A DNA stretch of 64,000 bases from Blautia_A ammoniilytica (GCF_025566965.1 NZ_JAOQJL010000006.1:73917-137916), one strand, 5' to 3'. Shown: positions 13,833-23,485, counted from the stretch's first letter. The notes: generated by a model from the letters alone, not told the origin. Program-made: numbers and translations.

Positions 13833-15425
13833 TTATCCATAAAGTTTTCTATATGTAGATGGCTTTACCCCTGCCGCTTTTTCAAAGGTATGTGTAAAGT
13901 GCTTCAGATCATTATATCCTACCTTACGGCAGATCTCCGTTACCGGAAGATTGGTTTCACGCAGCAAAAGTTTTGCCTGTTCCATCCGGATATTGATCAG
14001 ATATTTTGCAAAGCCTTCTCCCTCCGTTTTCTTAAACAAAACACTAAAATAAGCCGAACTCAGGCCTACCTGCTCACTTACTTCCTCAAGGGTGATGGGA
14101 TCACTATAATGATTCTGTATATATTCCTTTGCCTTTCGTACAGGACGTATTGTGTCATTTTCATATCTTTCAGCCTGCTCCTTCAGGTATTTTTCCTGGA
14201 AATCCACAAGGCATCCGAAAATCTCTTCTGCTTTTCCACACTGTCCACACTGTTTCCGAAAATCGTCAAGCACTTCTGTCCGACTCTGGATCTGGATGCT
14301 GGCAGCAAAAATATCCGCAGCACCATATATAAGCTCCAGGATCTGCCATCCCTGCACACCAGGCTGATGATTCACAGCTTCCTGCAGCTCTCTTACTGCC
14401 TCGGTCCCATTGGGAATACTGAAAATCTCCACTGCATGGCTGATCTTCCTGAGATAATCGTTCAGGAGCTGGCTTTCCGGAAGATCTGACGGCTGTCCTA
14501 AATGCTCCAAAAGCCTTCCATTGCCTCTTACCAGCCGCTCCTGAATAAGCTTTCTTGTCTCCTGCATAGATTCACCCAGGCGGCAAGCCTCCTTATAAGC
14601 CGCTCCTGCCGCAATGGAAAAGCTGACCCTCTGGAACATATTTTTCTGAATATCCAGTTGTGTCAGACTGCTTTTCAGGCTTCTGCGAATCTGTTCCTTT
14701 TCTTTTTCAGGATAATTCAGAATCCCATAACAATAGTCTTCCCTGGTAAGAAGCACCAATTCCCGTCCCTGTGCTTTCAGATTCCTTTCCAGTACTTCCT
14801 CTACCTTCTCCATCAGCACATCCGTATGAGTTCCACGATTTTCCCGTCCGTAATCTGCTTTCACACAAAAGGCCTGGAAAACTCCGGGGCTGACCTGTAA
14901 GTGGTAGATCCCTGTAAGAGCTTCCTCCGACACAGCCTGTTCTGGCTGATCCAAAAGACGGTGGAGCAGGTTAGCTCTTAAGTGGTCATCATCCCTTCTG
15001 CTTCTGTTCACCAGTTCCTGATGAGACTGCCGGGATTCCTTACGCTCACGGATTCTCTTCTGAAGCTTCTGTAAAGTCTCTGTAAGTTCACCTTTATTCA
15101 CAGGCTTTAAAAGATAGTATCCAACTCCATAGCTGATGGCCTGCTGGGCATATTCAAAATGTGCATATCCGCTGATGATCACCACTTCCAGATCCGGATC
15201 TGCATCCTTTACCCTCTGTACCAGCTCCAGACCGCTGCATCCAGGCATGCGGATATCTGTGATCAGAATATCCGGCTGACAATTCTGTACTGTCTCACAA
15301 GCTTCTTCCCCGTTGTGAGCCACTCCAACAACCTTCATCCCCAGTGAATCCCAATCCACCAGCGCCTGGATCAGCTGACAGATCCTTACCTCATCGTCAG
15401 CGATCACAACCTTTAAGATTTCCAT
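13833..15425 (-). CDS. YesN-type response regulator with AraC DNA-binding domain
   Basis: A 530-residue regulator. The N-terminal receiver (1-120) has Asp10/Asp11, the phospho-acceptor Asp57 (ILITDIRMPG) and the conserved LLKPVNKGEL lysine. A long middle section links to a C-terminal AraC/XylS double helix-turn-helix (about 425-530: NHYSDPITLEEVSEQVGLSS, then AYFSVLFKKTEGEGF and DLKHFTHTFEKAAGVKPSTYR). It probably activates the neighbouring sugar transporter operon in response to the kinase at 12768. It follows the binding-protein gene after a terminator; its own ribosome site is GGGGACGGGAAGACT. Confidence 0.9.
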   Translation of the reverse strand: MEILKVVIADDEVRICQLIQALVDWDSLGMKVVGVAHNGEEACETVQNCQPDILITDIRMPGCSGLELVQRVKDADPDLEVVIISGYAHFEYAQQAISYGVGYYLLKPVNKGELTETLQKLQKRIRERKESRQSHQELVNRSRRDDDHLRANLLHRLLDQPEQAVSEEALTGIYHLQVSPGVFQAFCVKADYGRENRGTHTDVLMEKVEEVLERNLKAQGRELVLLTREDYCYGILNYPEKEKEQIRRSLKSSLTQLDIQKNMFQRVSFSIAAGAAYKEACRLGESMQETRKLIQERLVRGNGRLLEHLGQPSDLPESQLLNDYLRKISHAVEIFSIPNGTEAVRELQEAVNHQPGVQGWQILELIYGAADIFAASIQIQSRTEVLDDFRKQCGQCGKAEEIFGCLVDFQEKYLKEQAERYENDTIRPVRKAKEYIQNHYSDPITLEEVSEQVGLSSAYFSVLFKKTEGEGFAKYLINIRMEQAKLLLRETNLPVTEICRKVGYNDLKHFTHTFEKAAGVKPSTYRKLYG

Positions 15426-15533
15426 AGTCTTCCCGTCCCCTTTAAAACTATATCTTTGATCTTTGTAACAGTACCGTACCTTACAGTTACTATTACTATT
15501 ATTCTTATAATAATACCTTTTCTTTCAGCAGGC

Positions 15534-15568
15534 AAGAAGGGGATGTTGCCCTCTGGCAGCACCCCCGG
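15534..15568 (-). terminator. Terminator between the sugar-binding protein and the two-component genes
   Basis: On the minus strand a G-rich arm (GGGGGTGCTGCC) pairs with GGGCAACATCCCC across a 3-nt loop, with one mismatch or bulge, and is followed by TTCTT. The T-tract is short, so read-through is likely. Confidence 0.6.
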
Positions 15569-15595
15569 TATTGGTCAGGATCATTTCTGTCCTTA

Positions 15596-16525
15596 TTATT
15601 TATCAGAATCCTTTGTAAGTACAGATACGCCTGTGTCTGTAACTTCGCCACCAAGATCCTCGCCGCCGATTGCTCTTACAGCTGCTTTCACGCCTTCGGA
15701 ACCCATAACATCCGGATTCTGTGCCATTGTGCAAAGAAGGTAGCCATCATCGATCAGATTCAGGATCGCATCAGATTTATCAAAACCAACGCCGATAATA
15801 TCTGTATTTCCGGAAGCCTTGATTGCATTTCCGGCACCTGTGGTGGAGCCTTCGTTGCATCCGAAGATACCTACAACACCCTGTGTAATATAGTTCTCTG
15901 CAATACTCTGGGATTTTGCAGCATCACCTTCGCCATACTGTGTTTCCATGATCTCAAAGTCAGATCCATCAAATGCTTCTCTGAAGCCTTCTTCACGATT
16001 TACGCAGGAATCTGTTGCAGCATTTACATTGATCACACCAATCTTTCCGGAAGTTACGCCGGCTGCTTCCAGCGCTTTCTTCATTTCTTCACCGGCTGTT
16101 TTTCCTGCAGCCTTATTATCAGTTGAAAATGTTGCTTCCGCATCTACATTTGCAGGCGAATCCACATAAATGATCTTAACGTCCTGATCTTTTGCTTCCT
16201 GAAGTGCAGAGGAAATAGCATCTGGTCCGTTTGCTGCTACCATGATGGCATCATAGCCGCCTGCAACTGCATTGTTTACACACTCGATCTGCTGTGCATC
16301 ATCCTTGGTATTTGGGGACATGAAATCAACCGTTACTCCCAATTCCTTTGCTTCTTCCTGAGCGCCTTCATTTAAGGTGATCCAATGCTGGTCAATTGAA
16401 TCCATAGTGATCAGCGCGATCTTCTCATCGCCAGTTGCTTTTACATCATCTTCTGCATAAACAACTGCACCCATAGAAGTGATCATAGATACTGCACATA
16501 CCATTGCCAAAAGTTTTCTTTTCAT
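15596..16525 (-). CDS. Sugar ABC transporter substrate-binding protein (RbsB-like)
   Basis: A 309-residue type I periplasmic-binding-fold protein (Peripla_BP_4) that delivers a sugar to the ATPase/permease pair upstream. The signal peptide MKRKLLAMVCAVSMITSMGA ends in VVYA before EDD, and no lipobox cysteine is present. Ligand-binding-type motifs include DAIMVAANGPDAI, ATDSCVNREEGF and FGCNEGSTTGAGNA. The ribosome site AGGAGGG precedes ATG 16525. The likely ligand is a pentose or hexose; the adjacent isomerases (YihS-like, RpiB) suggest an aldose that needs isomerisation. How it stays at the cell surface without a lipid anchor is unclear. Confidence 0.88.
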   Translation of the reverse strand: MKRKLLAMVCAVSMITSMGAVVYAEDDVKATGDEKIALITMDSIDQHWITLNEGAQEEAKELGVTVDFMSPNTKDDAQQIECVNNAVAGGYDAIMVAANGPDAISSALQEAKDQDVKIIYVDSPANVDAEATFSTDNKAAGKTAGEEMKKALEAAGVTSGKIGVINVNAATDSCVNREEGFREAFDGSDFEIMETQYGEGDAAKSQSIAENYITQGVVGIFGCNEGSTTGAGNAIKASGNTDIIGVGFDKSDAILNLIDDGYLLCTMAQNPDVMGSEGVKAAVRAIGGEDLGGEVTDTGVSVLTKDSDK

Positions 16526-16613
16526 TGTAAAAACCCTCCTGTAATATTTTTATATAACTATCCGCCTTCTCATCTGCGGTTTAGTTCCTGTTATGAAATT
16601 CTTTTTTATTTTA

Positions 16614-17630
16614 TTATTTTTTCTTATGTCTTCCGAACTGTCCGCTTCTTACCACTACATCCAGAAGAACAGCTGCTACAACGATCACACCGATCACTAC
16701 CCTCTGGATACCTACCTGTGCGCCGATCATATTCAGTCCGTTTTCCAGTGTCTGCCATACCGCAGCTCCTGCAAAGGTTCCAAGAAGGATACCTGTACCT
16801 CCAAGTGGTGAAACACCGCCGATCACACCAGCTGCTACGCCGTACATCTCATACATGTTTCCGGCTTCCATATTTCCCATACCTGCCTGTGCACAAAGGA
16901 TAAGACCTACAACACAGGAACACACAGAGCTTACCAGATATGTTTTCACTGTGGTGGAAACTACATTTACACCGGAAAGCTTTGCTGCATCCACGTTGGA
17001 TCCGATGGCATAAATATGACGGCCTGTACGTGTTTTGGAAAGAATAAAGAAGAATACTACGAAAATGATCAGTGCGATCCAGAATGTGTTGTAGATTCCC
17101 AGGGTCTTTCCATAGTAGAAGCAGTTCTGGAATGTATCTGCTGTATCTTTTCCAACTCCTGTCGCAATGGCATCTGTGTTACGGTTGCCGTTTACCATGT
17201 AAGCAATACCTCTTGCCACAAACATGGTGCCAAGTGTTGCGATAAATGGCGGAAGCTTGAATTTTCCTACTAAATATCCGTTTACTACACCAACTGCCAG
17301 ACATGCAACCAGTGCAATCACAATTGCAAGTATGGGATTCATTCCACCTGTCATCAGTGTTGCTGTGATCATAGCACTCATACCTACCATAGATCCAATG
17401 GATAGGTCAATGTTTCCTGTGATCAGTACATAACTCTGTGCAATACCGATCAGCAGGTATTTTGACATGGAGCGCAGCAGATTCAATATGTTCTGTCCGG
17501 AAAATACTGCCGGATTAATGATACCAAACGCAATATAGATAATGATCAGTCCCACAAATGCAGTGAGTGCTGCCCCCATTCCCCTGATTCCCACAAATTT
17601 CTTGAAGGGACTTTGTTGTTTATTGTTCAT
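16614..17630 (-). CDS. Sugar ABC transporter permease (RbsC-like)
   Basis: A 338-residue multi-helix permease of the ribose/xylose/galactose group. Seen: a GIRGMGAALTAFVGLIIIYI first helix, NIDLSIGSMVGMSAM and RHIYAIGSNVDAAKLSGVNV, hallmarks of the RbsC/XylH family. ATG 17630 was chosen because GGAGGAAAGAAAG precedes it, leaving a 22-bp gap to the ATPase gene; a longer frame would overlap that gene. The C terminus is basic (GRHKKK). It pairs with the twin ATPase at 17653 and the binding protein at 15596. Confidence 0.9.
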   Translation of the reverse strand: MNNKQQSPFKKFVGIRGMGAALTAFVGLIIIYIAFGIINPAVFSGQNILNLLRSMSKYLLIGIAQSYVLITGNIDLSIGSMVGMSAMITATLMTGGMNPILAIVIALVACLAVGVVNGYLVGKFKLPPFIATLGTMFVARGIAYMVNGNRNTDAIATGVGKDTADTFQNCFYYGKTLGIYNTFWIALIIFVVFFFILSKTRTGRHIYAIGSNVDAAKLSGVNVVSTTVKTYLVSSVCSCVVGLILCAQAGMGNMEAGNMYEMYGVAAGVIGGVSPLGGTGILLGTFAGAAVWQTLENGLNMIGAQVGIQRVVIGVIVVAAVLLDVVVRSGQFGRHKKK

Positions 17631-17652
17631 CTTTCTTTCCTCCCATCCATCG

Positions 17653-19164
17653 TCAGTTACTCTGGATTCCCTTATTTTCAAATGCTGTTGCCATTGTCAG
17701 GATCTCATCCTGGCTGGCCTCTTTTGCCATAACCTCTCCTGTGATCCTTCCATCGCACATAACAATGATCCTGTCTGCGATCCCCATAACCTCAGGCATT
17801 TCCGAGGATACAAACATAACTGCAATTCCCTGTTTTTTCAGGTCATTCATCAGATTATAGATCTCAACCTTTGCTCCTACATCAATTCCACGGGTGGGCT
17901 CGTCAAAAATCACAACTCTTGAATCTCTTGCCAGCCATTTTCCAACTACTACTTTCTGCTGGTTTCCTCCAGAAAGATTACCGGAATCAATTTCTACATT
18001 TGGTGTTTTGATCTGCAGATCCTTCACTGCTTTCTCACACAAGGCATTTTCCTTTGCAGAATTAACTACTCCCATTTTACTGCAGACCAGATCAAGATTG
18101 GGAAGTGCCAGATTCTGTCTGATACTCAGCTTTGTGCACAGGCCATCCTTTTTACGGTCTTCAGGTGCCAGCACCACGCCATTACGGATCGCATCCATAG
18201 GGCAACTGATCTGGATCTGTTTGCCGTCCACATAGATTTCTCCGCTATCCTTAGGATCTACCCCGAAGATAGCTCTGGTGGTCTCTGTTCTGCCGGCTCC
18301 CATCAGTCCGGCAAATCCTACGATCTCGCCTTCATACAGAGAGAAATTAATGTCTCTCACCATTTTTCCCGCATTCAGATTTTTTACCTCAAAGATCTTT
18401 TTCCCTTTCTCACACTCTACCCTTGGGAATTTTTCCTTAATCTCACGACCAACCATATTGCGGATGATCTCGTCCATGGTCATATCTTTGAAATTACCGC
18501 TGGTAATGTACTGACCATCTCTCATAATAGTAACTCTGTCCACGATATGGGACAGTTCTTCCAGCCTGTGGGAAATATAAACAATTCCTCTTCCTTCATC
18601 CCTCAGCTTCCGGATGATCCTGAAAAGATCATCGATCTCTTTAGCCGTAAGAGAAGACGTAGGCTCATCCATGATCAGAATCCTGGCATTTATGGAAAGA
18701 GCTTTTGCAATCTCCACCATCTGCTGTTTGGATACCGGAAGGTCTCCAACCACCTGATCCGGACTGATATCAATATGAAGATCATCCAGAATCTTTTTTG
18801 CTTCCTTCTGCATCTTGCTGTTGTTCAGTGAAATACCGCCCTTGATCTCCCTGCCAAGGAACATGTTCTCTGCTACCGTCAGATGACGGCACATATTCAG
18901 TTCCTGATGGATGATAGCTACTCCTGCTGCCTGCGCCTGCTTTGGTGTCAGATCCTCGTAGGATTTCCCGAAAATTTCCATTGTGCCCTCATCCCTGGTA
19001 TATACACCACTGAGAATCTTCATCAGTGTGGATTTACCTGCACCATTTTCTCCCAGCAGTGCCATAACTTCTCCAGAACGCAGCTCAAATTTTACATGAT
19101 CCAGGGCTTTTACACCTGGAAAACTTTTGCTGATATTGTCCATGGAGACAATGACCTTATTCAT
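17653..19164 (-). CDS. Sugar ABC transporter twin ATPase (RbsA/MglA-like)
   Basis: A 503-residue ATPase with two ABC cassettes energising sugar import. Domain 1: Walker A GENGAGKST, signature LPVSKQQMVEIA, Walker B ILIMDEPTSSLT and H-loop YISHRLEE. Domain 2: GLMGAGRTE loop, signature LSGGNQQKVVVGKW and Walker B VVIFDEPTRGIDVG. All key residues expected for the RbsA family are intact, in contrast to the paralogue at 11266. First gene of the transporter operon, 200 bp downstream of the lacI-type regulator and its terminator. The leader contains two G-runs spaced 19 bp apart. Confidence 0.92.
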   Translation of the reverse strand: MNKVIVSMDNISKSFPGVKALDHVKFELRSGEVMALLGENGAGKSTLMKILSGVYTRDEGTMEIFGKSYEDLTPKQAQAAGVAIIHQELNMCRHLTVAENMFLGREIKGGISLNNSKMQKEAKKILDDLHIDISPDQVVGDLPVSKQQMVEIAKALSINARILIMDEPTSSLTAKEIDDLFRIIRKLRDEGRGIVYISHRLEELSHIVDRVTIMRDGQYITSGNFKDMTMDEIIRNMVGREIKEKFPRVECEKGKKIFEVKNLNAGKMVRDINFSLYEGEIVGFAGLMGAGRTETTRAIFGVDPKDSGEIYVDGKQIQISCPMDAIRNGVVLAPEDRKKDGLCTKLSIRQNLALPNLDLVCSKMGVVNSAKENALCEKAVKDLQIKTPNVEIDSGNLSGGNQQKVVVGKWLARDSRVVIFDEPTRGIDVGAKVEIYNLMNDLKKQGIAVMFVSSEMPEVMGIADRIIVMCDGRITGEVMAKEASQDEILTMATAFENKGIQSN

Positions 19165-19238
19165 TCCATTCCCTCCCTCATCTGTTTTGCTTTCCTTTGT
19201 TGATATTATCTTAACCCAACCTGCCGAATCCGAAAAGA

Positions 19239-19263
19239 GGGGGGGACTTTTGCTTTAGGGGGG
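19239..19263. repeat. Paired G-runs in the transporter operon leader
   Basis: Plus strand shows runs of 7 G (19239-19245) and 6 G (19258-19263) starting 19 bp apart, each flanked by A/T-rich sequence, between the lacI terminator and the ATPase start. The spacing of about two helical turns would suit a dimeric regulator such as the AraC-type YesN protein. Function not shown. Confidence 0.3.
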
Positions 19264-19317
19264 ATTTTTTATGCAGTTATGTGAGAGTACCATTTCCAGA
19301 AGCATTTTCCTAAAAAT

Positions 19318-19343
19318 AAGAAAAACCACCGTATTTTCGGTGG
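19318..19343 (-). terminator. Terminator of the lacI-type regulator gene
   Basis: Minus-strand arms CCACCG and CGGTGG with a 6-nt A/T loop, followed by TTTTTC. Confidence 0.8.
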
Positions 19344-19365
19344 CCGTCTTATTATGCAATACAGG

Positions 19366-20379
19366 TCAGACAGTTTCGGTAGAATGCCTTCGCTCCAGGG
19401 CTACCGGAATCACTGTCATTTTTTCTTTTATCTTTTTGTGGTGGATCAGGTCCAACACAGACTTTCCTGCCGCAAGGGCAATAGATCTGGTGTCCTGGGT
19501 GATCGTAGTGATAGACGGATTGCAGAATTCTGTAAGGGAAACATTGTCAAAGCCTACCACCTTTACGTCTTCCGGCACACGGTAACCATGCTGCATCAGT
19601 ACCTGGATACACGCCAGGGCGATCCGGTCATTGGTAGCAAAAATACCATCAAAATAACAGCCCATCACCTTAAGTACCCGCTCCATCATAATCCTGGCAT
19701 CCTCGTAATCCGGAAAGATCCCGATCTCCAGCTTGCCATTATAAGGCACTCCTGCCTCTTCCAGTGCCCGCAGATATCCTGCTTTACGCTGCCGGATGGT
19801 AGACGCATAGCGCAGATCCCGCATCAGAAGAATATTCCTGCAGCCACTCTCCAGAAGCTCCCGGGTGGCCAGATATCCCCCTTCTTCATTATCCGACTGG
19901 ATCAGCACCTTTGCATTCTTTGGACAACGGTCAATGTAAACAATAGGGATCGTCTCTACACTGCTGATATTCTTAATCTCGTCCTGCCCGGAAATATATA
20001 TGATCCCATCCACATTCTTCTGGATCAGATTGTGGATATACATATCCTCCAGCTCATAATCTTCGTTGGAGTCGCAGATCAGCAGGGAGTAGTGATGTTC
20101 CAGGAAAAAAATATCCAGTTCGTGGATGATTTTTGCAAAAAATTCATTGGTAATATCCGGCACGATCACTCCGATACAATGGCTGCGGTTGGTACGCAGG
20201 CTGACTGCATTCCCGTTGGGTGTGAACCCGCATTCCTTAACTGTACGCAGTACCTTTTCTTCTGTTTTCTTGGAATAACCTCCGTTCCCATTCAGTACCC
20301 TGGAAACAGTGGCTGTAGATACTCCTGCCAGCTTTGCCACATCTATGATGGAAAGCTTCTTGTCTGGTGTTTCCTTCAT
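19366..20379 (-). CDS. LacI-family transcriptional regulator
   Basis: A 337-residue repressor. The N-terminal helix-turn-helix reads IIDVAKLAGVSTATVSRVLNG (residues 11-31), followed by a hinge helix with the KLRTNRS-like ending (VSLRTNRSHCIGVIVPD). A sugar-binding core of the RbsB fold has FDGIFATNDRIALACIQVL and PEDVKVVGFDNVSL. It probably controls the adjacent sugar transporter operon and responds to its sugar or a phosphorylated derivative. The gene has its own promoter (20415-20443) and terminator, so it is a separate unit from the operon it precedes. The combination of a LacI repressor and a two-component system at one locus is notable. Confidence 0.9.
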   Translation of the reverse strand: MKETPDKKLSIIDVAKLAGVSTATVSRVLNGNGGYSKKTEEKVLRTVKECGFTPNGNAVSLRTNRSHCIGVIVPDITNEFFAKIIHELDIFFLEHHYSLLICDSNEDYELEDMYIHNLIQKNVDGIIYISGQDEIKNISSVETIPIVYIDRCPKNAKVLIQSDNEEGGYLATRELLESGCRNILLMRDLRYASTIRQRKAGYLRALEEAGVPYNGKLEIGIFPDYEDARIMMERVLKVMGCYFDGIFATNDRIALACIQVLMQHGYRVPEDVKVVGFDNVSLTEFCNPSITTITQDTRSIALAAGKSVLDLIHHKKIKEKMTVIPVALERRHSTETV

Positions 20380-20414
20380 ATCTTTTATTGCCTCACATTA
20401 TCATTCTTATTCCT

Positions 20415-20443
20415 ATGATAAAGGATTTGCCATGTTTTGTCAA
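20415..20443 (-). promoter_or_regulatory. Sigma-A promoter of the lacI-type gene
   Basis: TTGACA (20438-20443) and TATCAT (20415-20420), spacer 17 bp, on the minus strand. The -10 box runs into the 14-mer TATCATAGGAATAA, which is also found at the azlC promoter. Confidence 0.75.
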
Positions 20444-20470
20444 AAAGAAGAAATCCCGCAGACCAAACAT

Positions 20471-20758
20471 NNNNNNNNNNNNNNNNNNNNNNNNNNNNNN
20501 NNNNNNNNNNNNNNNNNNNNNNNNNNNNNNNNNNNNNNNNNNNNNNNNNNNNNNNNNNNNNNNNNNNNNNNNNNNNNNNNNNNNNNNNNNNNNNNNNNNN
20601 NNNNNNNNNNNNNNNNNNNNNNNNNNNNNNNNNNNNNNNNNNNNNNNNNNNNNNNNNNNNNNNNNNNNNNNNNNNNNNNNNNNNNNNNNNNNNNNNNNNN
20701 NNNNNNNNNNNNNNNNNNNNNNNNNNNNNNNNNNNNNNNNNNNNNNNNNNNNNNNNNN
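20471..20758. other. Assembly gap (288 N)
   Basis: A run of undetermined bases hides the 3' end of metQ and most of its terminator. The bases next to it on the left, read on the minus strand (TCTGCGGGATTTCTTCTTTTT), look like the right half of a terminator. The gap follows a low-complexity Asp/Ala/Glu/Thr-coding repeat, the kind of sequence that breaks assemblies. True gap length may differ. Confidence 0.95.
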
Positions 20759-21638
20759 CATCTGCTGCGTCCTCAGTATCAGCTGCATCTGCAGTATCCT
20801 CTGCTGCTGCATCCTCTGTGCTGTCATCGAAAGGAATTACAGCGCCATCATATTTCTCATTAATGAAGTCTTTAATCTCATCGGATTTCAGAGCTGCTAC
20901 CAGAGCTTTGATCTTGTCGCTATTCTCATTTCCTTCTTTTACTGCGATTACGTTAACATATGTTTTAGCTGCTTCGGAATCGGATTTTTCATATGCAAGA
21001 GCGTCTTTTGCTACAGAGTATCCGGCCTGAAGGGCATAGTTACCATTTAATACGATATATGCTGTCTCATCTGCCACACGTGCAACCTGCTCTGCTGCCA
21101 GCTCAACGATCTCAACATTGTGAGGATTCTCCTCAATATCATTTACAGTAGCTTCCAATCCAACACCGTCTTTCAGAGTGATGATACCATTATCCTGAAG
21201 AAGAAGGAGTGCTCTTGCTTCATTTGTGGTGTCATTCGGTACTGCAATGGTATCTCCGTCTTCCAGATCATCCAGGCTGTCTTTTGTTCCCGGATAAATT
21301 CCAAATGGCTCGTAATGGATGCCGCCGGCATTTACCAGATGTGTGCCTTTCTCTTCGTTAAAGCTGTCAAGATATGGAATGTGCTGGAAGTAGTTCGCAT
21401 CAAAATCACCGCTCTCTACAACTTCGTTTGGCTGTACATAATCATCAAATACAGTAACCTCCAGATCATAGCCTTCTTTTTCAAGGATTGGCTTTGCCTG
21501 CTCCAGGATCTCAGAATGAGGTGTCTCGGAAGCTGCCACTGTGATGGTCTTGTCATCATCATCTGCAAATACTACAGTTGTGCCTACGGTACCAAGTACA
21601 AGTGCTCCTGTAAGAGCTGCTGCGATTAATTTTTTCAT
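20759..21638 (-). CDS. metQ: Methionine ABC transporter substrate-binding protein MetQ (3' end in gap)
   Basis: The NLPA-family binding protein of the MetNIQ importer. A signal peptide (MKKLIAAALTGALVLGTVGT, ending VVFA) precedes DDDDKTITVAASETPHSEIL. Family blocks YDLEVTVFDDYVQPNE, DANYFQHIPYLDSFN, PNDTTNEARALLLLQ and VLNGNYALQAG are clear. Homologues are lipoproteins; here no cysteine follows the signal. After the conserved fold the protein continues into an unusual acidic tail (DDSTEDAAAEDTADAADTEDAAD) that enters the assembly gap, so the C terminus is unknown. ATG 21638 has GGAGG 10 nt upstream. Confidence 0.9.
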
Positions 21639-21713
21639 AATATTTTTTCCTCCGTTAATCTTTAATTATTTTATTAATTCTCTTATTATTTTGTTATTTC
21701 TTTTATTATTATG

Positions 21714-22373
21714 TTATTTTCTCTTATCCAGTCTGTTGGCGATCATCATACCAATGGACTGGAACAGCTGAACCAGAAGTACCAGCAGAACAACGGTAAC
21801 GATCATGATATCAGCCTGCCATCTGTGATATCCATATCGTATGGCAATGTCTCCAAGTCCGCCGCCGCCTACTGTACCGGCCATTGCTGAATATCCAAGG
21901 ATCGTACCTGTTGCAATGGTAGCTCCTGAGATCAGTGAAGTACGTGCTTCCACAAGCATAACCTTGATCACGATCTGCCAGTTGCTTGCTCCCATGGATC
22001 TTGCTGCCTCGATCACTCCCGGGTCCACTTCATTTAGAGAAGACTCTACCATTCGTCCGATAAAAGGAATGGCTGCAATGGTCAGCGGCACGATGGTGGC
22101 CGTTGTACCATAGCTTTTCCCTACCAGGAATCTGGTAAGTGGGATCAGAAGGATCAGAAGGATCAGAAATGGGATACTTCTGAAAATATTGGCGATCACA
22201 TCCAGAATCTTATATAAAAGTTTGTTTGGCTTCAGTCCTTCTTTGTCAGATACCTTTAAGAGCACACCAAGGGGCAGTCCGAAGGCATAACCCAGAAGGG
22301 TAGATACCAGTGTCATATACAGGGTTTCGCCAACTCCTGCTATGATCATATCTGTTACTTCTTTTGTCCACAT
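21714..22373 (-). CDS. metI: Methionine ABC transporter permease MetI
   Basis: A 219-residue permease with five to six helices that forms the methionine import channel with MetN and MetQ. Seen: GVGETLYMTLVSTLLGYAFGLPLGVLL and the cytoplasmic EAA-loop VIEAARSMGASNWQIVIKVMLVEA, which docks on the ATPase. Its ATG lies one base after the metN TGA, so translation is coupled. metQ follows after 75 bp. Length and motifs are standard for the family. Confidence 0.93.
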   Translation of the reverse strand: MWTKEVTDMIIAGVGETLYMTLVSTLLGYAFGLPLGVLLKVSDKEGLKPNKLLYKILDVIANIFRSIPFLILLILLIPLTRFLVGKSYGTTATIVPLTIAAIPFIGRMVESSLNEVDPGVIEAARSMGASNWQIVIKVMLVEARTSLISGATIATGTILGYSAMAGTVGGGGLGDIAIRYGYHRWQADIMIVTVVLLVLLVQLFQSIGMMIANRLDKRK

Positions 22374-22374
22374 A

Positions 22375-23391
22375 TCAGTCCGCCTCCCCTATCTCAAGTC
22401 CATGCTCTTTCAGATACTCTTTCATTTCTGCAACATTACTGCTGTCTTTCATGAATTGAAGTATCATTTCTCCTTTGGCAACACCACCTACATTCTTGGT
22501 ATCAGCCTTAAGGATATTTACCGGCTCATGGAATATAAGTACAAGATTGGCGATCACCGGCTCGAAAGCGGAATTCTCTGAAAAAACAATACGGATCTTC
22601 TCGCCGCTCTGGATCTCAGGCTTTGTGACTACATGCTCCACATCTGCGCCTGTATCCCGGCTGATCAGTTCCTTTGCTACCTGGGATTTAGGATGATTGA
22701 ATATCTCAGCCACCAGTCCCTGCTCCTTCACTTCACCGTCTTTCATGATCGCTACATGAGTACAGATCTCACGTACAACAGCCATCTGATGTGTGATGAT
22801 AACAATAGTGATCTGGAATTTCTGGTTGATGTCCTTTAAAAGCTCCAGGATAGAGGATGTGGTCTGGGGATCCAGAGCACTTGTAGCCTCATCACAGAGA
22901 AGGATCTGCGGATCCGATGCCAGTGCTCTTGCAATAGCAACTCTCTGCTTCTGACCTCCTGAAAGCTGCGCCGGATAAGCATTTGCCTTATCTGCCAGCC
23001 CTACGATCTCCAGAAGCTCCAATGCTTTCTTTCTTGCTTCCGGTTTCTTTTTTCCCTGTATGTATAAGGGAAAGCATACATTTTCCAGAACATTTTTCTG
23101 CATCAGCAGATTAAAATGCTGGAAAATCATTCCGATTTTTTCACGCTCCTTCCGAAGCTCTTTCTCTGAAAAATCCCCAAGAGATTTCCCATCTATAAGA
23201 ACCTGGCCTTCACTTGGTACCTCCAGGAAATTCATACAGCGTACCAGGGTGCTTTTCCCTGCGCCGGACATTCCAATGATACCGAAGATATCGCCGGATC
23301 CGATTGATAAGTTTACATTTTTCAGTGCCTGAACCTCTCCCTCTTTTGTGGAAAAAGTTTTGCACACATTTTGAATCAGGATATCGGACAT
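22375..23391 (-). CDS. metN: Methionine ABC transporter ATPase MetN with C-terminal NIL domain
   Basis: A 338-residue ATPase for methionine uptake. Walker A GMSGAGKST, signature LSGGQKQRVAIARAL, Walker B ILLCDEATSALDPQT and H-loop IITHQMAVV are all intact. The last 80 residues form the ferredoxin-like NIL domain, which binds methionine in MetN and inhibits transport when the pool is full. The start at 23391 has AAAGGG 12 nt upstream; an alternative ATG at 23421 (10 residues longer) has no ribosome site. A LysR-type box lies at 23486-23502, and no SAM riboswitch or T-box is seen in the leader. Confidence 0.93.
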   Translation of the reverse strand: MSDILIQNVCKTFSTKEGEVQALKNVNLSIGSGDIFGIIGMSGAGKSTLVRCMNFLEVPSEGQVLIDGKSLGDFSEKELRKEREKIGMIFQHFNLLMQKNVLENVCFPLYIQGKKKPEARKKALELLEIVGLADKANAYPAQLSGGQKQRVAIARALASDPQILLCDEATSALDPQTTSSILELLKDINQKFQITIVIITHQMAVVREICTHVAIMKDGEVKEQGLVAEIFNHPKSQVAKELISRDTGADVEHVVTKPEIQSGEKIRIVFSENSAFEPVIANLVLIFHEPVNILKADTKNVGGVAKGEMILQFMKDSSNVAEMKEYLKEHGLEIGEAD

Positions 23392-23485
23392 GTCACTTGT
23401 TACCCTTTCTTTTTCTTTCATCGTCGATAGTGATACTATACCACCTCTCTATGAAAAGTGGTAGTTCTTAATTTTTAGCGCTAGT

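Noticed and set aside
20385..20827. Several frames spanning the N gap
   Set aside because: They are artefacts of translating undetermined bases; only metQ is supported, and only outside the gap.
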